DNA of 64,000 nt, from positions 62,005-126,004 of the forward strand of contig NZ_JPMI01000080.1 in the NCBI RefSeq assembly GCF_000733295.1, given 5' to 3'. The stretch comes from Archangium violaceum Cb vi76 (lineage in GTDB: Bacteria; Myxococcota; Myxococcia; Myxococcales; Myxococcaceae). Shown here piece after piece: positions 27,013 to 35,490 of this stretch (positions are counted from its first letter, which is position 1; each line of letters begins with the position of its first letter). Under the pieces are notes generated by a model, which saw only the letters and a list, made by a program, of their open reading frames with translations, made no database searches and was not told the origin of the DNA. The translations under genes and the position numbers were made by a program.

Positions 27013-27708
27013 TCACCTCGGGCACGAGAGCTGGAGTTTGATGATCAACCGGCCATCCACCGACTCGAGCGCGTCCTCGCAGCTCTCGCCCTCGTCGAGC
27101 GGGACGCGCAGCCGCCAGAGTCCCTGGGCCGGCTGTCCTTCGAAGGCCGGTGCGGTCGCGCCCTCGGCCACCGGCTCGGACGCCTCGCCCTTGCTGATGT
27201 GCAGGGTGCGCACGTTCATGTTCATCACCTGCCCGATGCGCACGTTGGGCGAGATGTGGCTGCCATCCAGTTGGAAGGAGGACTCCAGCCCCGTCCGCGC
27301 CGAGCACGTGAAGCGCCCCTGGCCCTCGGCGTCGACGATGCCGTACTCGAGCTCCTTCGGCGGGGAGAGCACCTCGCTCTCCGTCATCTCCTTCTTCAGC
27401 CCGAAGACGCGGGAGACCTCCAGGCGGAAGGTGGTGGGCCCGCTGATGGTGACCGTCTGCTGTCCGGAGTTGTCCTTCCCGCCGAGCTTCGCCACCTCGG
27501 GGGAGGACTCGAGGCGGACGGGCCCGTTCGTCTCCCAGCGCAGGGTGACCTCGTCGCCGGGGCAGGCCACCGGAGGCGAGGTGGTGAAGTGGTGGATGTG
27601 TGGCTTGGGGCAACCGCCCAGCAGCGCCGCGAACAGGACGCTCACCAGGAGTCCGACCGGACGGCCTCGTGACCCCCTCCGGGGGCCCTGGCTCGATGTC
27701 TCGCTCAT
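27013..27708 (-). CDS. Lipoprotein paired with the phosphoesterase
   Basis: This 231-residue protein has a basic N-terminus, a hydrophobic stretch and lipobox LGGC (Cys33). The first mature part is Ig-like, with SPPVACPGDEVTLRWETNG, a pattern common in beta-sandwich adhesion domains. The rest is probably also beta-rich, with a few Cys residues that may form disulfides. No enzyme motif. It is transcribed immediately before the phosphoesterase gene and may anchor or chaperone it; that is inference. Confidence 0.78.
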   Translation of the reverse strand: MSETSSQGPRRGSRGRPVGLLVSVLFAALLGGCPKPHIHHFTTSPPVACPGDEVTLRWETNGPVRLESSPEVAKLGGKDNSGQQTVTISGPTTFRLEVSRVFGLKKEMTESEVLSPPKELEYGIVDAEGQGRFTCSARTGLESSFQLDGSHISPNVRIGQVMNMNVRTLHISKGEASEPVAEGATAPAFEGQPAQGLWRLRVPLDEGESCEDALESVDGRLIIKLQLSCPR

Positions 27709-27789
27709 ACCTTCCCCGTGTCCACCCGCGTGGGTGGGTGGTAGTCGCGCCGTGAAGCGGAGGCGCCCCAGGAGGATGATGGATGGCGC

Positions 27790-27805
27790 CCCCGTTGTGA
27801 CGGGG
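27790..27805. promoter_or_regulatory. Short hairpin in the intergenic region
   Basis: CCCCGT and ACGGGG flank a TGTG loop. It is the first of three inverted repeats between the protease gene stop (27929) and the lipoprotein gene start (27708). Confidence 0.35.
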
Positions 27806-27817
27806 CTCCGGCCGCGA

Positions 27818-27840
27818 CTCTCCTGTACCTGACAGGAGAG
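27818..27840. promoter_or_regulatory. Nine-base perfect inverted repeat
   Basis: CTCTCCTGT (27818-27826) and ACAGGAGAG (27832-27840) flank a 5-base loop. It is the middle of three inverted repeats in this gap. It could be a terminator stem or an operator for the downstream lipoprotein-phosphoesterase operon. Confidence 0.45.
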
Positions 27841-27867
27841 GGGGCGGGCACCCCGGGCGAGGTCCGT

Positions 27868-27898
27868 GAGAAGTTGTCCAACTGTTGGACAAGTTCTC
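27868..27898. promoter_or_regulatory. 31-base near-perfect palindrome
   Basis: Arms of 15 bases (27868-27882 and 27884-27898) around one central base match with one mismatch. The inner 19 bases, TTGTCCAACTGTTGGACAA, are perfect around the central base. It begins 30 bases past the protease stop. There is no T-run, so both a terminator and a repressor operator are possible. Confidence 0.6.
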
Positions 27899-27928
27899 GG
27901 AGAACGCGCCCGGACCGGAGGCTCTGCC

Positions 27929-29887
27929 CTACTGAACGGTATAGACCACCGTGCCGCCGCAACTGCGATCGCCGGCGCAGCCCGCGCGGAGCTGGTACGT
28001 GCCGCCCGCGCCCGCGGGGACGGTGTAGCGCAGGTGCGAGAGCGAGCCGCACGCGTTGTCGTTGGCGGCCACCAGGGAGCCGCTGGAGGTGTAGAGCCGC
28101 AGGAACGTGTCGCCGCTGCCGGACGCGCCCGCGAGGGTACAGGTGCCGAGGGTGATCGTCTGACCCGCGGCCGCCGTCACGTCGCGGTGGGTGGTGTCGC
28201 GGGTGGCGTTGTGGGTGCTGCTGGCGGTGTAGGTGAACGACGCGGTGACGGGGCCGGGCGGCGGGGGAGTGGCGGTGAGTTTCCACACCACGGTGCCGCC
28301 GCAGCTGCCGCTGGAGTAGCAACCGGCGCGGACCTCATAGGTGCCGCCCTTGCCCGCGGGCACCGTGTACTTGAAGTACGAGGAGCGGCCGCCGCAGGAG
28401 TCGTCGTTCGATGCCGCCTGGACGCCCGCGCCATCGTACAGGCGCAGCCAGGTGTCTCCCGTGGCGGTAGCGCCCGTGAGGTTGCAGGTGCCCACCTCCA
28501 CCACGTCCCCCGCGTTGAAGGTGAGGCGCTTGTTCACCGTGTTCCGCAGGGCGCTGTTGGTGTGGGTGGCGCTGTAGGTGAAGGACTGGACCGGAGGAGG
28601 CGGTGGCGGTGGGGGAGGGGGCTCGCCACTGGGGCCCCACGGGTCCGGGCACGTGGCGCCGCGGAGGGCGCACGCCGGCAGGCTGCTGCCCAGGTGGGTG
28701 ATGATCTCCTGGATGGGCACGCCGCGGTTGGGGCAGTGGGCGCAGTGATGCAGCGACACCACCTGGTGGTCCGCGTAGCCAATCACCGGCGAGCCCGAGG
28801 AGCCGCCCTGGGTGTCCGCGTGGTAACCCACGTCGTTGGGGCCCCCGCTCTGGCAGGCCAGCTCGTCGAGGCTGTACACCTCGGCGTAGCCGGAGGCATC
28901 GGCCGTGTCGCTGGAGGTGACGGCGATCTTCTTCCCGTACGCCGCCGGGTGCTGGGGGACGTAGATGCGCTCGTTCACCACTGCCCCGGTGGGGCGCAGT
29001 TGGAGGAAGCCGTAGGTGCTGGTGGGGTTGGTGGGCAGCCTCACCAGCGTGTAGTCGCGCGGGGCGTCCGTCTTCACCAGCGTGGCGCTGGTGGCCACCA
29101 CCGTGCCCGGGCATGCGCCCCAGGAGCCGCAGTGGGTGGCGCAGGTGGCGCCCTCGGCCATGAACTCGTAGCTGGTGTTGCGCGCGTCCGTGTCCGTGGC
29201 GATGCAGTGGTTGTTCGTCAGCAGGTGGCCCTGGTTGCCCACGAGCCATCCGGTGCAGGCGCTGGAGCCGTTGATGAGCAGGCGCGCCACCGCCCGGCTG
29301 TGCTGGTAGAGCCGCGGCTCGCTGCTCTCGTAGCACCGTGCCTGGCCGGAATCGTCCGCGCCGCACAGGGCCTCGGCCTGGGCGCCGTTCGTGCCCAACT
29401 CCTGCGCGGTGTAGCCGCGCGCGTACTTGTCGATGCGGTAGCCGTACTGGTTGAGCACGCCCCGGCGCTCCACCACCGGGCCGTGCAGCTCGATGATGGC
29501 GGTGTCTCCGGGAATGGGGATGCCCCAGAAGCCATCCCGTGCTCCCGGGTGCGTGTTGTCGTAGCGCCAGGAGCGTGTGCCGTCCGGTGACCGCACGAGG
29601 ACGTAGTCCCCCTCCTCGAGCGCCAGCGTGTCGAAGTGCGGGGCGATGTACGAGGCTCCGGGATGGGTGAGCGTTCCGGTGTGGAGCGCCCCGGTGACGG
29701 CGTGCCGCTCCGCCGCCGCGTACGGGTGCGGTGACTCGAGGCGGCGCACCACCTCCTCGCCCACCTTCTGGATGCTCTGCGACGCGGGGGAGGCCTCGCA
29801 CACCGGTCCGCTCCCGGACGGCGCGGCCCCCGCGGTGGTGCCGAGCGCGAGGCTCAGGGCGAGACATGCCAGTCGGATGTTCTTCAT
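27929..29887 (-). CDS. Exported trypsin-like serine endopeptidase with two C-terminal repeats
   Basis: This 652-residue protein has a Sec signal (1-23) and an N-terminal region (about 25-200) that I cannot assign. A trypsin-like domain follows with His227 in TNNHC, Asp278 in RDYTLV and Ser364 in GGSSGSPV. A run of ten prolines leads to two repeats of about 95 residues (about 450-550 and 555-652). Both repeats share a SFTY opening, TWLRLYD versus TFLRLYT and a CGGTVV end, with paired Cys residues. The repeats resemble pre-peptidase C-terminal (PPC-like) beta domains of secreted proteases. GGAG precedes the ATG. Probably a secreted predation or nutrition enzyme. Confidence 0.9.
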   Translation of the reverse strand: MKNIRLACLALSLALGTTAGAAPSGSGPVCEASPASQSIQKVGEEVVRRLESPHPYAAAERHAVTGALHTGTLTHPGASYIAPHFDTLALEEGDYVLVRSPDGTRSWRYDNTHPGARDGFWGIPIPGDTAIIELHGPVVERRGVLNQYGYRIDKYARGYTAQELGTNGAQAEALCGADDSGQARCYESSEPRLYQHSRAVARLLINGSSACTGWLVGNQGHLLTNNHCIATDTDARNTSYEFMAEGATCATHCGSWGACPGTVVATSATLVKTDAPRDYTLVRLPTNPTSTYGFLQLRPTGAVVNERIYVPQHPAAYGKKIAVTSSDTADASGYAEVYSLDELACQSGGPNDVGYHADTQGGSSGSPVIGYADHQVVSLHHCAHCPNRGVPIQEIITHLGSSLPACALRGATCPDPWGPSGEPPPPPPPPPPVQSFTYSATHTNSALRNTVNKRLTFNAGDVVEVGTCNLTGATATGDTWLRLYDGAGVQAASNDDSCGGRSSYFKYTVPAGKGGTYEVRAGCYSSGSCGGTVVWKLTATPPPPGPVTASFTYTASSTHNATRDTTHRDVTAAAGQTITLGTCTLAGASGSGDTFLRLYTSSGSLVAANDNACGSLSHLRYTVPAGAGGTYQLRAGCAGDRSCGGTVVYTVQ

Positions 29888-29991
29888 CGCGGCTCCGGAG
29901 CTGTGGGGGGTGGGCCGGAAGGTAGAAATGGGCAGGTGGGCCTCCACCCCTCCCGCCTGTCCGCCCGGGACGTCCTAAAGTGGGCGCCACG

Positions 29992-30480
29992 ATGCCGGAC
30001 GCGTCCACGCTGGCCGACTGGGGATTGCCGGGGCTCTTCCTCGTGGCGATGGTGGCCGGCTCGGTGCTGCCCGCGCCCTCCGAGGCGGTGCTGGCCGCGC
30101 TCGTCTATGGCGGTGTGCCTCCTGCGCCCGCCGTGGCCGTGGCCACCGTGGGCAACGTGCTCGGCGCCCTCACCCTCTATGCCCTGGGCCGCTGGGTGGC
30201 GCGCGGAGGGGGGGGCCCGGTGGGACGCTGGGTGCAGCGCCGCCGGGAGCGCGAGGGCCCCCGGTTGGCTCGAGCCCAGGCGCGCCTGGCCACCTGGGGC
30301 GCCCCGGTCCTCGCCCTGGCCTGGGTGCCCGTGGTGGGGGACGTGTTCGTGCTCGCCGCCGGCCTCGTGGGCGTGCGCTGGGCGCCTTTCGTCGGCTTCG
30401 TCACGGTGGGCAAGGGCCTGCGCTACCTCTTTGTCGCGCTTTCCGCCCTCGCGGCGGCTCCCGCTGGAATTTCACCGTGA
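29992..30480 (+). CDS. YqaA/VTT-domain membrane protein (DedA superfamily-like)
   Basis: This 162-residue protein has several hydrophobic helices and the motif SVLPAPSEAVLAALVYGG near the N-terminus, as in YqaA/DedA-like proteins. A G-rich VGNVLGALTLYALGRWVA follows, then a basic loop RRREREG. The end PVVGDVFVLAAGLVG is the usual second half. These proteins are inner membrane lipid or solute carriers; the substrate is unknown. The ATG at 29992 lacks a good ribosome binding site and a GTG at 29980 is possible. Divergent from the protease gene. Confidence 0.82.
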   Translation: MPDASTLADWGLPGLFLVAMVAGSVLPAPSEAVLAALVYGGVPPAPAVAVATVGNVLGALTLYALGRWVARGGGGPVGRWVQRRREREGPRLARAQARLATWGAPVLALAWVPVVGDVFVLAAGLVGVRWAPFVGFVTVGKGLRYLFVALSALAAAPAGISP

Positions 30481-30544
30481 GGCTGCGATGATGGGGCCGT
30501 TGTCATCCCCAGCGTCCGCATGTGGCGGGCAGGAAGTGTTTGCA

Positions 30545-32176
30545 ATGCGACAGTCCTCCTCCTTCTCGAAGCGCTCGGGCCTGGGCCCCTGGCTTCTGGT
30601 TCCACTGCTCACCCTGGTCCTCGCCGCATGCGGTGAGGGCGCCGCCGTGGACCCTCGGGAGGAGTCCGCGAACGAGGAGCTGTCCACCGGCGGGGCCTCG
30701 CTCGCGGAGTTCCGGCTGCGCGTGATGGCCGCCAACATCACCAGCGGCAACCTGCAGAGCTACGACCCGGGCCACGGCACCCGCATCTTCCAGGGCACGA
30801 AGCCGGACGTGGTGGCCATCCAGGAGTTCAACTTCGGCAACAACTCGGCCACCGCCATCCGGGGCTTCGTCGACACCGCGTTCGGCTCGAACTTCTACTA
30901 CTACCGGGAGACGGGGGCGCAGATCCCCAACGGCATCATCAGCCGCTACCCCATCATCGCCTCGGGTGAGTGGACGGACACGCAGGTCTCCAACCGCGAC
31001 TTCGCCTGGGCACGCATCGACATCCCCGGTCCGAAGGATCTCTGGGTGGTGAGCGTGCACCTGCTCACCTCGGGCAGTGGCGTGCGCAACACCGAGGCGG
31101 GCAACCTGGTCAACTACATCAAGGCCAACGTTCCCGCCGGGGACTATCTGGTCATCGCCGGTGACTTCAACACCGACAGCCGCTCCGAGTCCTGCTTCGG
31201 CACCTTCAGCCAGGTGGTGACCACCAGTGGCCCGCACCCGGTGGACAGGAATGGCCGCGAGGGCACCAACGCGAGCCGCTCCAAGCCGTACGACAACGTG
31301 CTGGTGGACTCGGATCTGCGCGCCTACCAGACGGCCACCGTCATCGGCTCCAGCTCCTTCGCCGCGGGCACGGTGATCGACACCCGCGTGTACTCGCCGC
31401 TCTCGGAGATCTCCCCGGCGCAGTCGGGTGACAGTGGCGCCACCAACATGCAGCACATGGCCGTCATCAAGGACTTCCTCCTGCCGGGGGATGATGGGAC
31501 GCCCGTGGCGAGCGTGAGGGTGGGCTCGCCCAACGGCGGGGAGAGCTGGGCGGGGGGCAGCAGCCAGGCCATCACCTGGACGTCGAGCGGGGTGAGCAAC
31601 GTGAAGCTCGAGTACACGACGAACGGGAGCACGTGGAACCTCATCTCCGCGAGCACGCCGGCCGCGGCGGGCAGCTACCCCTGGGTGGTGCCGAACACGG
31701 CGACCACGGCGGCGAGGGTGCGGGTGAGCGACGCGGCCAACGCCACCCTCACCGACTCCAGCGACGCGGCCTTCACCCTCACGGTCTCGTCCGGCCCGGG
31801 GCCCACCGGCCCCATTACCGTGGAGACCGAGTCCAATGACACCGCGGCGAGCGCCAGCGGCCGGGTGGGAGCGGGCACCGCCGTGAGCGGGAGCCTCTCC
31901 AGCGGTACGGACGTGGACTGGTTCAAGTTCACGGTGACCGCGCCGGGCACCGTCACGGTGAAGCTGACCATGCCGGGCAGCGTGGACCTGGACTGGTACC
32001 TGTACACCGAGACCGACCTGAACTTCTTCGAGGCGCGCGGCTACACCACGAGCAACCCGGAGGTGGGCACCTACAACGCGCCCGCCGCGGGCACGTACTA
32101 CGTGAAGGTGGTGGGGTACGCGGGGGCGACGAGCAACTACTCGCTGCTGGTGACGGGGGCCGGCGTCCAGCCGTAG
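30545..32176 (+). CDS. Endonuclease/exonuclease/phosphatase-family lipoprotein with Ig-like and PPC domains
   Basis: This 543-residue lipoprotein has lipobox LAAC (Cys29). Residues about 55-320 form an EEP domain: LRVMAANITSG, DVVAIQEFNF (catalytic Glu), GDFNTD (Asp/Asn pair) and a closing Met-His (NMQHM). Residues about 330-410 look like a Kre9/KNH-type Ig fold (NGGESWAGGSSQAITWTSSG). The last 120 residues form a PPC domain with ETESNDTAASA and VDWFKFTV. It should cleave nucleic acid or phospho-substrates at the cell surface. ATG at 30545 opens the signal peptide. The final GTYYVKVVGY block is typical of PPC. Confidence 0.9.
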   Translation: MRQSSSFSKRSGLGPWLLVPLLTLVLAACGEGAAVDPREESANEELSTGGASLAEFRLRVMAANITSGNLQSYDPGHGTRIFQGTKPDVVAIQEFNFGNNSATAIRGFVDTAFGSNFYYYRETGAQIPNGIISRYPIIASGEWTDTQVSNRDFAWARIDIPGPKDLWVVSVHLLTSGSGVRNTEAGNLVNYIKANVPAGDYLVIAGDFNTDSRSESCFGTFSQVVTTSGPHPVDRNGREGTNASRSKPYDNVLVDSDLRAYQTATVIGSSSFAAGTVIDTRVYSPLSEISPAQSGDSGATNMQHMAVIKDFLLPGDDGTPVASVRVGSPNGGESWAGGSSQAITWTSSGVSNVKLEYTTNGSTWNLISASTPAAAGSYPWVVPNTATTAARVRVSDAANATLTDSSDAAFTLTVSSGPGPTGPITVETESNDTAASASGRVGAGTAVSGSLSSGTDVDWFKFTVTAPGTVTVKLTMPGSVDLDWYLYTETDLNFFEARGYTTSNPEVGTYNAPAAGTYYVKVVGYAGATSNYSLLVTGAGVQP

Positions 32177-32197
32177 CCCTCCGCGGTTCCTCGACGG

Positions 32198-32225
32198 CTC
32201 CCGGGTGCGCCGTGGCCCCCGGGAG
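32198..32225. terminator. Two-way hairpin between convergent genes
   Basis: CTCCCGGG (32198-32205) and CCCGGGAG (32218-32225) are perfect 8-base arms with a 12-base loop. They lie between the stops of the nuclease gene and the AI-2E transporter gene. No T-run is seen. Confidence 0.5.
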
Positions 32226-32230
32226 TCCCG

Positions 32231-33406
32231 TCAGTGACGGTGGCTGTCCAGCAGGTGCTCGTCCGAGTGGACTCCGGCGGGCTCGAACTCCTCGCCCTCG
32301 GCCACCGTGGGCTGGTTGCGCGGAGGCGTGGCGGGAGCCCCAGGGCGGGGGGAAGGCCGGCCGTAGTCGCGCTCGTAGATGCGCAGCACGGCGAGGAAGA
32401 AGGCCACGATGAGGGGCCCCAGCAGCAGGCCGATGGCGCCGAAGACGGCCAGGCCGCCGAGCAGCGAGAAGAAGACGATGGCGCCGTGCATGTGCATGCC
32501 GCGTTTGGCCAGCAGCGGCTTGACGACGTTGTCGGAGAGCCCCACCACGATGACGCCCCAGGCGGCCAGCACGATGGCGGCGATGGGGTGGCCGGTGGCG
32601 AGCAGCAGCAGGGCGGCGGCCACGCACACCACGGCGGCGCCGATGGCCGGGATGAGGGCGAAGAAGAACGTCACCGCCGCGAAGAAGACGGGGACCGGCA
32701 CGCCGGTGATGAGGTAGCCCACCAGGGCCGCCACCGCCTGCACGCCCGCGGTGAGGATGGTGGACACCAGCACCGACTTGGTGACCTTGCGGAACTCCAT
32801 CAGCAGCTCCGTCGTCTGTCCGTCCTTGAGCGGCGACACGCTCTCCAGCCACGCCACGAGCTGCCTGCCCTGCACCAGCAGGAAGTAGAAGGCGATGAGC
32901 ATCATCACCGTCTGGAAGACGACCGTACCGGTGGTGGCCACCACTCCGCCCACCGTCTGGGCCGCGGTGGCGCCCCGGGCGGAGAGCTGCTCCTGCAGGG
33001 TCTGCCACAGCCCGGCGCTCCGCGTCTGGAAGCTGTCCAGGAGATTCGAGGCGTGCTCCTTGAACGGGCCAGGGACATAGGCCACCAGCCCCTCCAGTCC
33101 CCGCTTCTCCACGATGCCGGTGATGAACGCCACCCCCTTGGCGATCTCGGAGACCATGAAGGCCGTGAGGCTGGCCAGGGGCGCGAGCAGCGCCACGATG
33201 ACGCCCAGGCAGATGAGGCCGGCGGACAGCCCGCTCTTCCCGCGGACGTGCCGCGTCAACCACTGGTGCAGGCCATGGAGGGCCCCGGCGAGCACCGCGG
33301 CCAGGAAGAAGGCCTCGAAGAAGGGGGAGAAGACCCACAACACCAGGGCGATGGACAGCACGATGAGCCCGATGAGGACCCTCCGGGCGCCTTGTTCAGT
33401 GGCCAT
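32231..33406 (-). CDS. AI-2E family transporter (TqsA/PerM-like)
   Basis: This 391-residue integral membrane protein has about eight hydrophobic segments arranged as two N-terminal helices, a soluble loop and a C-terminal bundle. Motifs typical of the family are the NVVKPLLAKRGMHMHGAIVFFSLLGG block and GLLLGPLIVAFF. The cytosolic tail from about 350 is hydrophilic and His-rich. Family members export autoinducer-2, ions or small solutes; the substrate here is unknown. Its frame runs to an ATG at 33406. Divergent from the DoxX-like gene. Confidence 0.9.
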   Translation of the reverse strand: MATEQGARRVLIGLIVLSIALVLWVFSPFFEAFFLAAVLAGALHGLHQWLTRHVRGKSGLSAGLICLGVIVALLAPLASLTAFMVSEIAKGVAFITGIVEKRGLEGLVAYVPGPFKEHASNLLDSFQTRSAGLWQTLQEQLSARGATAAQTVGGVVATTGTVVFQTVMMLIAFYFLLVQGRQLVAWLESVSPLKDGQTTELLMEFRKVTKSVLVSTILTAGVQAVAALVGYLITGVPVPVFFAAVTFFFALIPAIGAAVVCVAAALLLLATGHPIAAIVLAAWGVIVVGLSDNVVKPLLAKRGMHMHGAIVFFSLLGGLAVFGAIGLLLGPLIVAFFLAVLRIYERDYGRPSPRPGAPATPPRNQPTVAEGEEFEPAGVHSDEHLLDSHRH

Positions 33407-33523
33407 GGCCGGACGATGGGGGTGCTCCCCGGTGGGCGGTAGGGGTGGGGGACGGCTGGTTGTCCGCTCGCGGAGGCCGCTCGGCCCTTGGGTAGGCAGG
33501 CAGGCCGGGTAGAGTGCGCGCCC

Positions 33524-33934
33524 ATGCCGGCTTTCGACTCGAACCTCTTCCCCCTCTGGCTCGTCCAGGTGCTGTGCTCCCTCTTCCTGGCCATCACCTT
33601 CCTCCAGTCCGGACTGGACAAAGTCATCGACTGGAAGGGCAACCTGGGGTGGCTCACCGGACACTTCGCCAAGAGCCCCCTGCGCGGGGTGGTGCCGCCC
33701 ATGCTGGCCACCATCACCCTGATGGAGCTGGCCGCGGGCGCCGTGAGCGCCGCCGGGCTGGTGGCCCTGGTGCTCTCCGGGGGCACCCGGGTGGCCATGT
33801 GGGGCGCGGCCCTCTCCGGGCTGTCCTTCGTGGCCCTCTTCTTCGGCCAGCGCATGGCCAAGGACTACGCGGGCGCCGGGGGCCTGGTGCCGTACTTCCT
33901 CGTCACCCTGGTGGCCCTGCTGGTCCTTCGCTGA
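33524..33934 (+). CDS. DoxX-family membrane protein
   Basis: This 136-residue protein has four hydrophobic segments. The N-terminal LFLAITFLQSGLDKVIDW carries the Gln-Ser-Gly-x-Asp-Lys pattern of DoxX proteins. The central MELAAGAVSAAGLVAL and the terminal YFLVTLVALLVL also fit. DoxX proteins sit in the inner membrane, often in thiosulfate or redox contexts; the role here is unknown. It lies 99 bases upstream of xdhA on the same strand but has no obvious link. Confidence 0.82.
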   Translation: MPAFDSNLFPLWLVQVLCSLFLAITFLQSGLDKVIDWKGNLGWLTGHFAKSPLRGVVPPMLATITLMELAAGAVSAAGLVALVLSGGTRVAMWGAALSGLSFVALFFGQRMAKDYAGAGGLVPYFLVTLVALLVLR

Positions 33935-34033
33935 CTCCCCTGGCGCCCGGTTGTCAGCGGCCGGGTTCCCGCGGGCGCGAGCCGTAGTAGGCTGGCCCCC
34001 CGGCCCTTCCTCCGAAGGGACCGGAGGAGGCCC

Positions 34034-35485
34034 ATGGAACGCCTGCGCTTCTTCCTGAATGACAAGCCCGTCGAGGAGACGGGACTCTCTCCCACCACCA
34101 CGCTGCTGCGCTACCTGCGTGACCGGGTGCACCTCACCGGCACCAAGGAAGGTTGCGCCGAGGGCGACTGCGGGGCCTGCACCGTGGCCGTGCTGGAGCA
34201 CGACAGCCAGGGGGCGCCCGCCCTGCGCGCGGTGAACTCGTGCCTGGTGCTGTTGCCCATGGTGCAGGGCAAGCGGGTGTACACGGTGGAGGCCCTCAAG
34301 GAGGGCGGCAAGTACCACGTCGTGCAGGAGATGCTGGCGCGCGAGCTGGGCTCCCAGTGCGGCTACTGCACCCCGGGCATCGCCATGGCCATGCTGGAGG
34401 CCTGTCACCGCCGGGACATGGACGAGCCCTGGAAGCTGGACGCGCAGATGTGCGGCAACCTCTGCCGCTGCACCGGCTACCGGCCCATCCGCGAGGCGGC
34501 GAACCAGGTGGCCGGCCTGCGTCCCCAGGACCGTTTCGCCCGGGCGCTCGCGGAGGCGCGGCCCGAGCCCATGGCACTGGCCTACGAGGCCGGGGCCCAG
34601 CGCTTCTTCACCCCCGGCTCCATGGACGCCCTCTGGGACGTGCTGGACAAGCACCCCGACGCGCGCTTCGTGATGGGCGGGACGGACCTGTCGCTGGAGG
34701 TGACGAAGCGCTACGCCGAGCCTCCGCTGCTGGTGTCGCTGGAGGCCCTGCCCGAGCTGCACGTGCTGGAGCCCCGTGGCGGCGGACACCGCCTGGGCGC
34801 CACCGTGTGGCTGACGGACCTGGAGGACTATGCGCGCGTCGCGTGCCCGCCCCTGGAGCGGATGCTGCGCTACTTCGGCTCGCGGCAGATCAAGAACCGC
34901 GCGACGGTGGGCGGCAACCTGTGCACGGCCTCGCCCATCGGGGACATGGCGCCGGTGCTGCTCTCGCTGGGAGCCGAGGCGGTGCTGCGCTCGCGGGCCG
35001 GCGAACGGAGGGTGCCGCTGGAGGACTTCTTCCAGGGCTACCGGCGCACGGCGCTCGGACGCGGCGAGGTGCTGGCGTACGTGGACGTGCCGGCGCAGCC
35101 GGAGGGCGCGCGGGCGCTGGCGTACAAGGTGTCCAAGCGGCGCGAGCTGGACATCAGCGCCGTGTCCGCGGGCTTCCGGGTGGTGGTGGACGGGGAGGGG
35201 AAGGTGACGGAGGCGCGGCTGGCCTACGGAGGCATGGCGGCCACGCCCGCCCGGGCCCGGCGCACCGAGGCCGCGCTGGTGGGCCAGCCCTGGACGGAGG
35301 CCACCGTGGAGGCGGCCCTGGCCCGGCTGGACGAGGACTTCAAGCCACTGTCCGACCATCGCGGCTCGGCCTGGTACCGCGCGCAGGTGGCGAAGAACCT
35401 GCTGCGCGGCTTCTTCCACGAGACGCTCTCCACGCCGGTGCCCCGGCTCGCGGAGGGCCACTCGGCCACGGTGCAGGTGAGGTGA
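34034..35485 (+). CDS. xdhA: Xanthine dehydrogenase small subunit (2Fe-2S and FAD)
   Basis: This 483-residue subunit has an N-terminal plant-type 2Fe-2S domain with Cys41, Cys46 and Cys49 in GCAEGDCGACTV. A helical 2Fe-2S domain follows with CGYCTPG and CGNLCRCTGY, and then an FAD-binding domain from about 185 (FVMGGTDLSLEV, RQIKNRATVGGNL). Order and length match XdhA. The enzyme oxidises hypoxanthine and xanthine and passes electrons to NAD or another acceptor. GGAGGAGG precedes the ATG. The gene lies 5 bases before xdhB, so they form an operon. No xdhC chaperone gene is in the window. Confidence 0.94.
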   Translation: MERLRFFLNDKPVEETGLSPTTTLLRYLRDRVHLTGTKEGCAEGDCGACTVAVLEHDSQGAPALRAVNSCLVLLPMVQGKRVYTVEALKEGGKYHVVQEMLARELGSQCGYCTPGIAMAMLEACHRRDMDEPWKLDAQMCGNLCRCTGYRPIREAANQVAGLRPQDRFARALAEARPEPMALAYEAGAQRFFTPGSMDALWDVLDKHPDARFVMGGTDLSLEVTKRYAEPPLLVSLEALPELHVLEPRGGGHRLGATVWLTDLEDYARVACPPLERMLRYFGSRQIKNRATVGGNLCTASPIGDMAPVLLSLGAEAVLRSRAGERRVPLEDFFQGYRRTALGRGEVLAYVDVPAQPEGARALAYKVSKRRELDISAVSAGFRVVVDGEGKVTEARLAYGGMAATPARARRTEAALVGQPWTEATVEAALARLDEDFKPLSDHRGSAWYRAQVAKNLLRGFFHETLSTPVPRLAEGHSATVQVR

Positions 35486-35490
35486 CCCGG

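Noticed and set aside
33500-35461. Minus-strand extension of the AI-2E transporter frame to over 1000 codons
   Set aside because: The extension lies opposite doxX-like and xdhA genes and has shadow composition. The transporter starts at the ATG at 33406.
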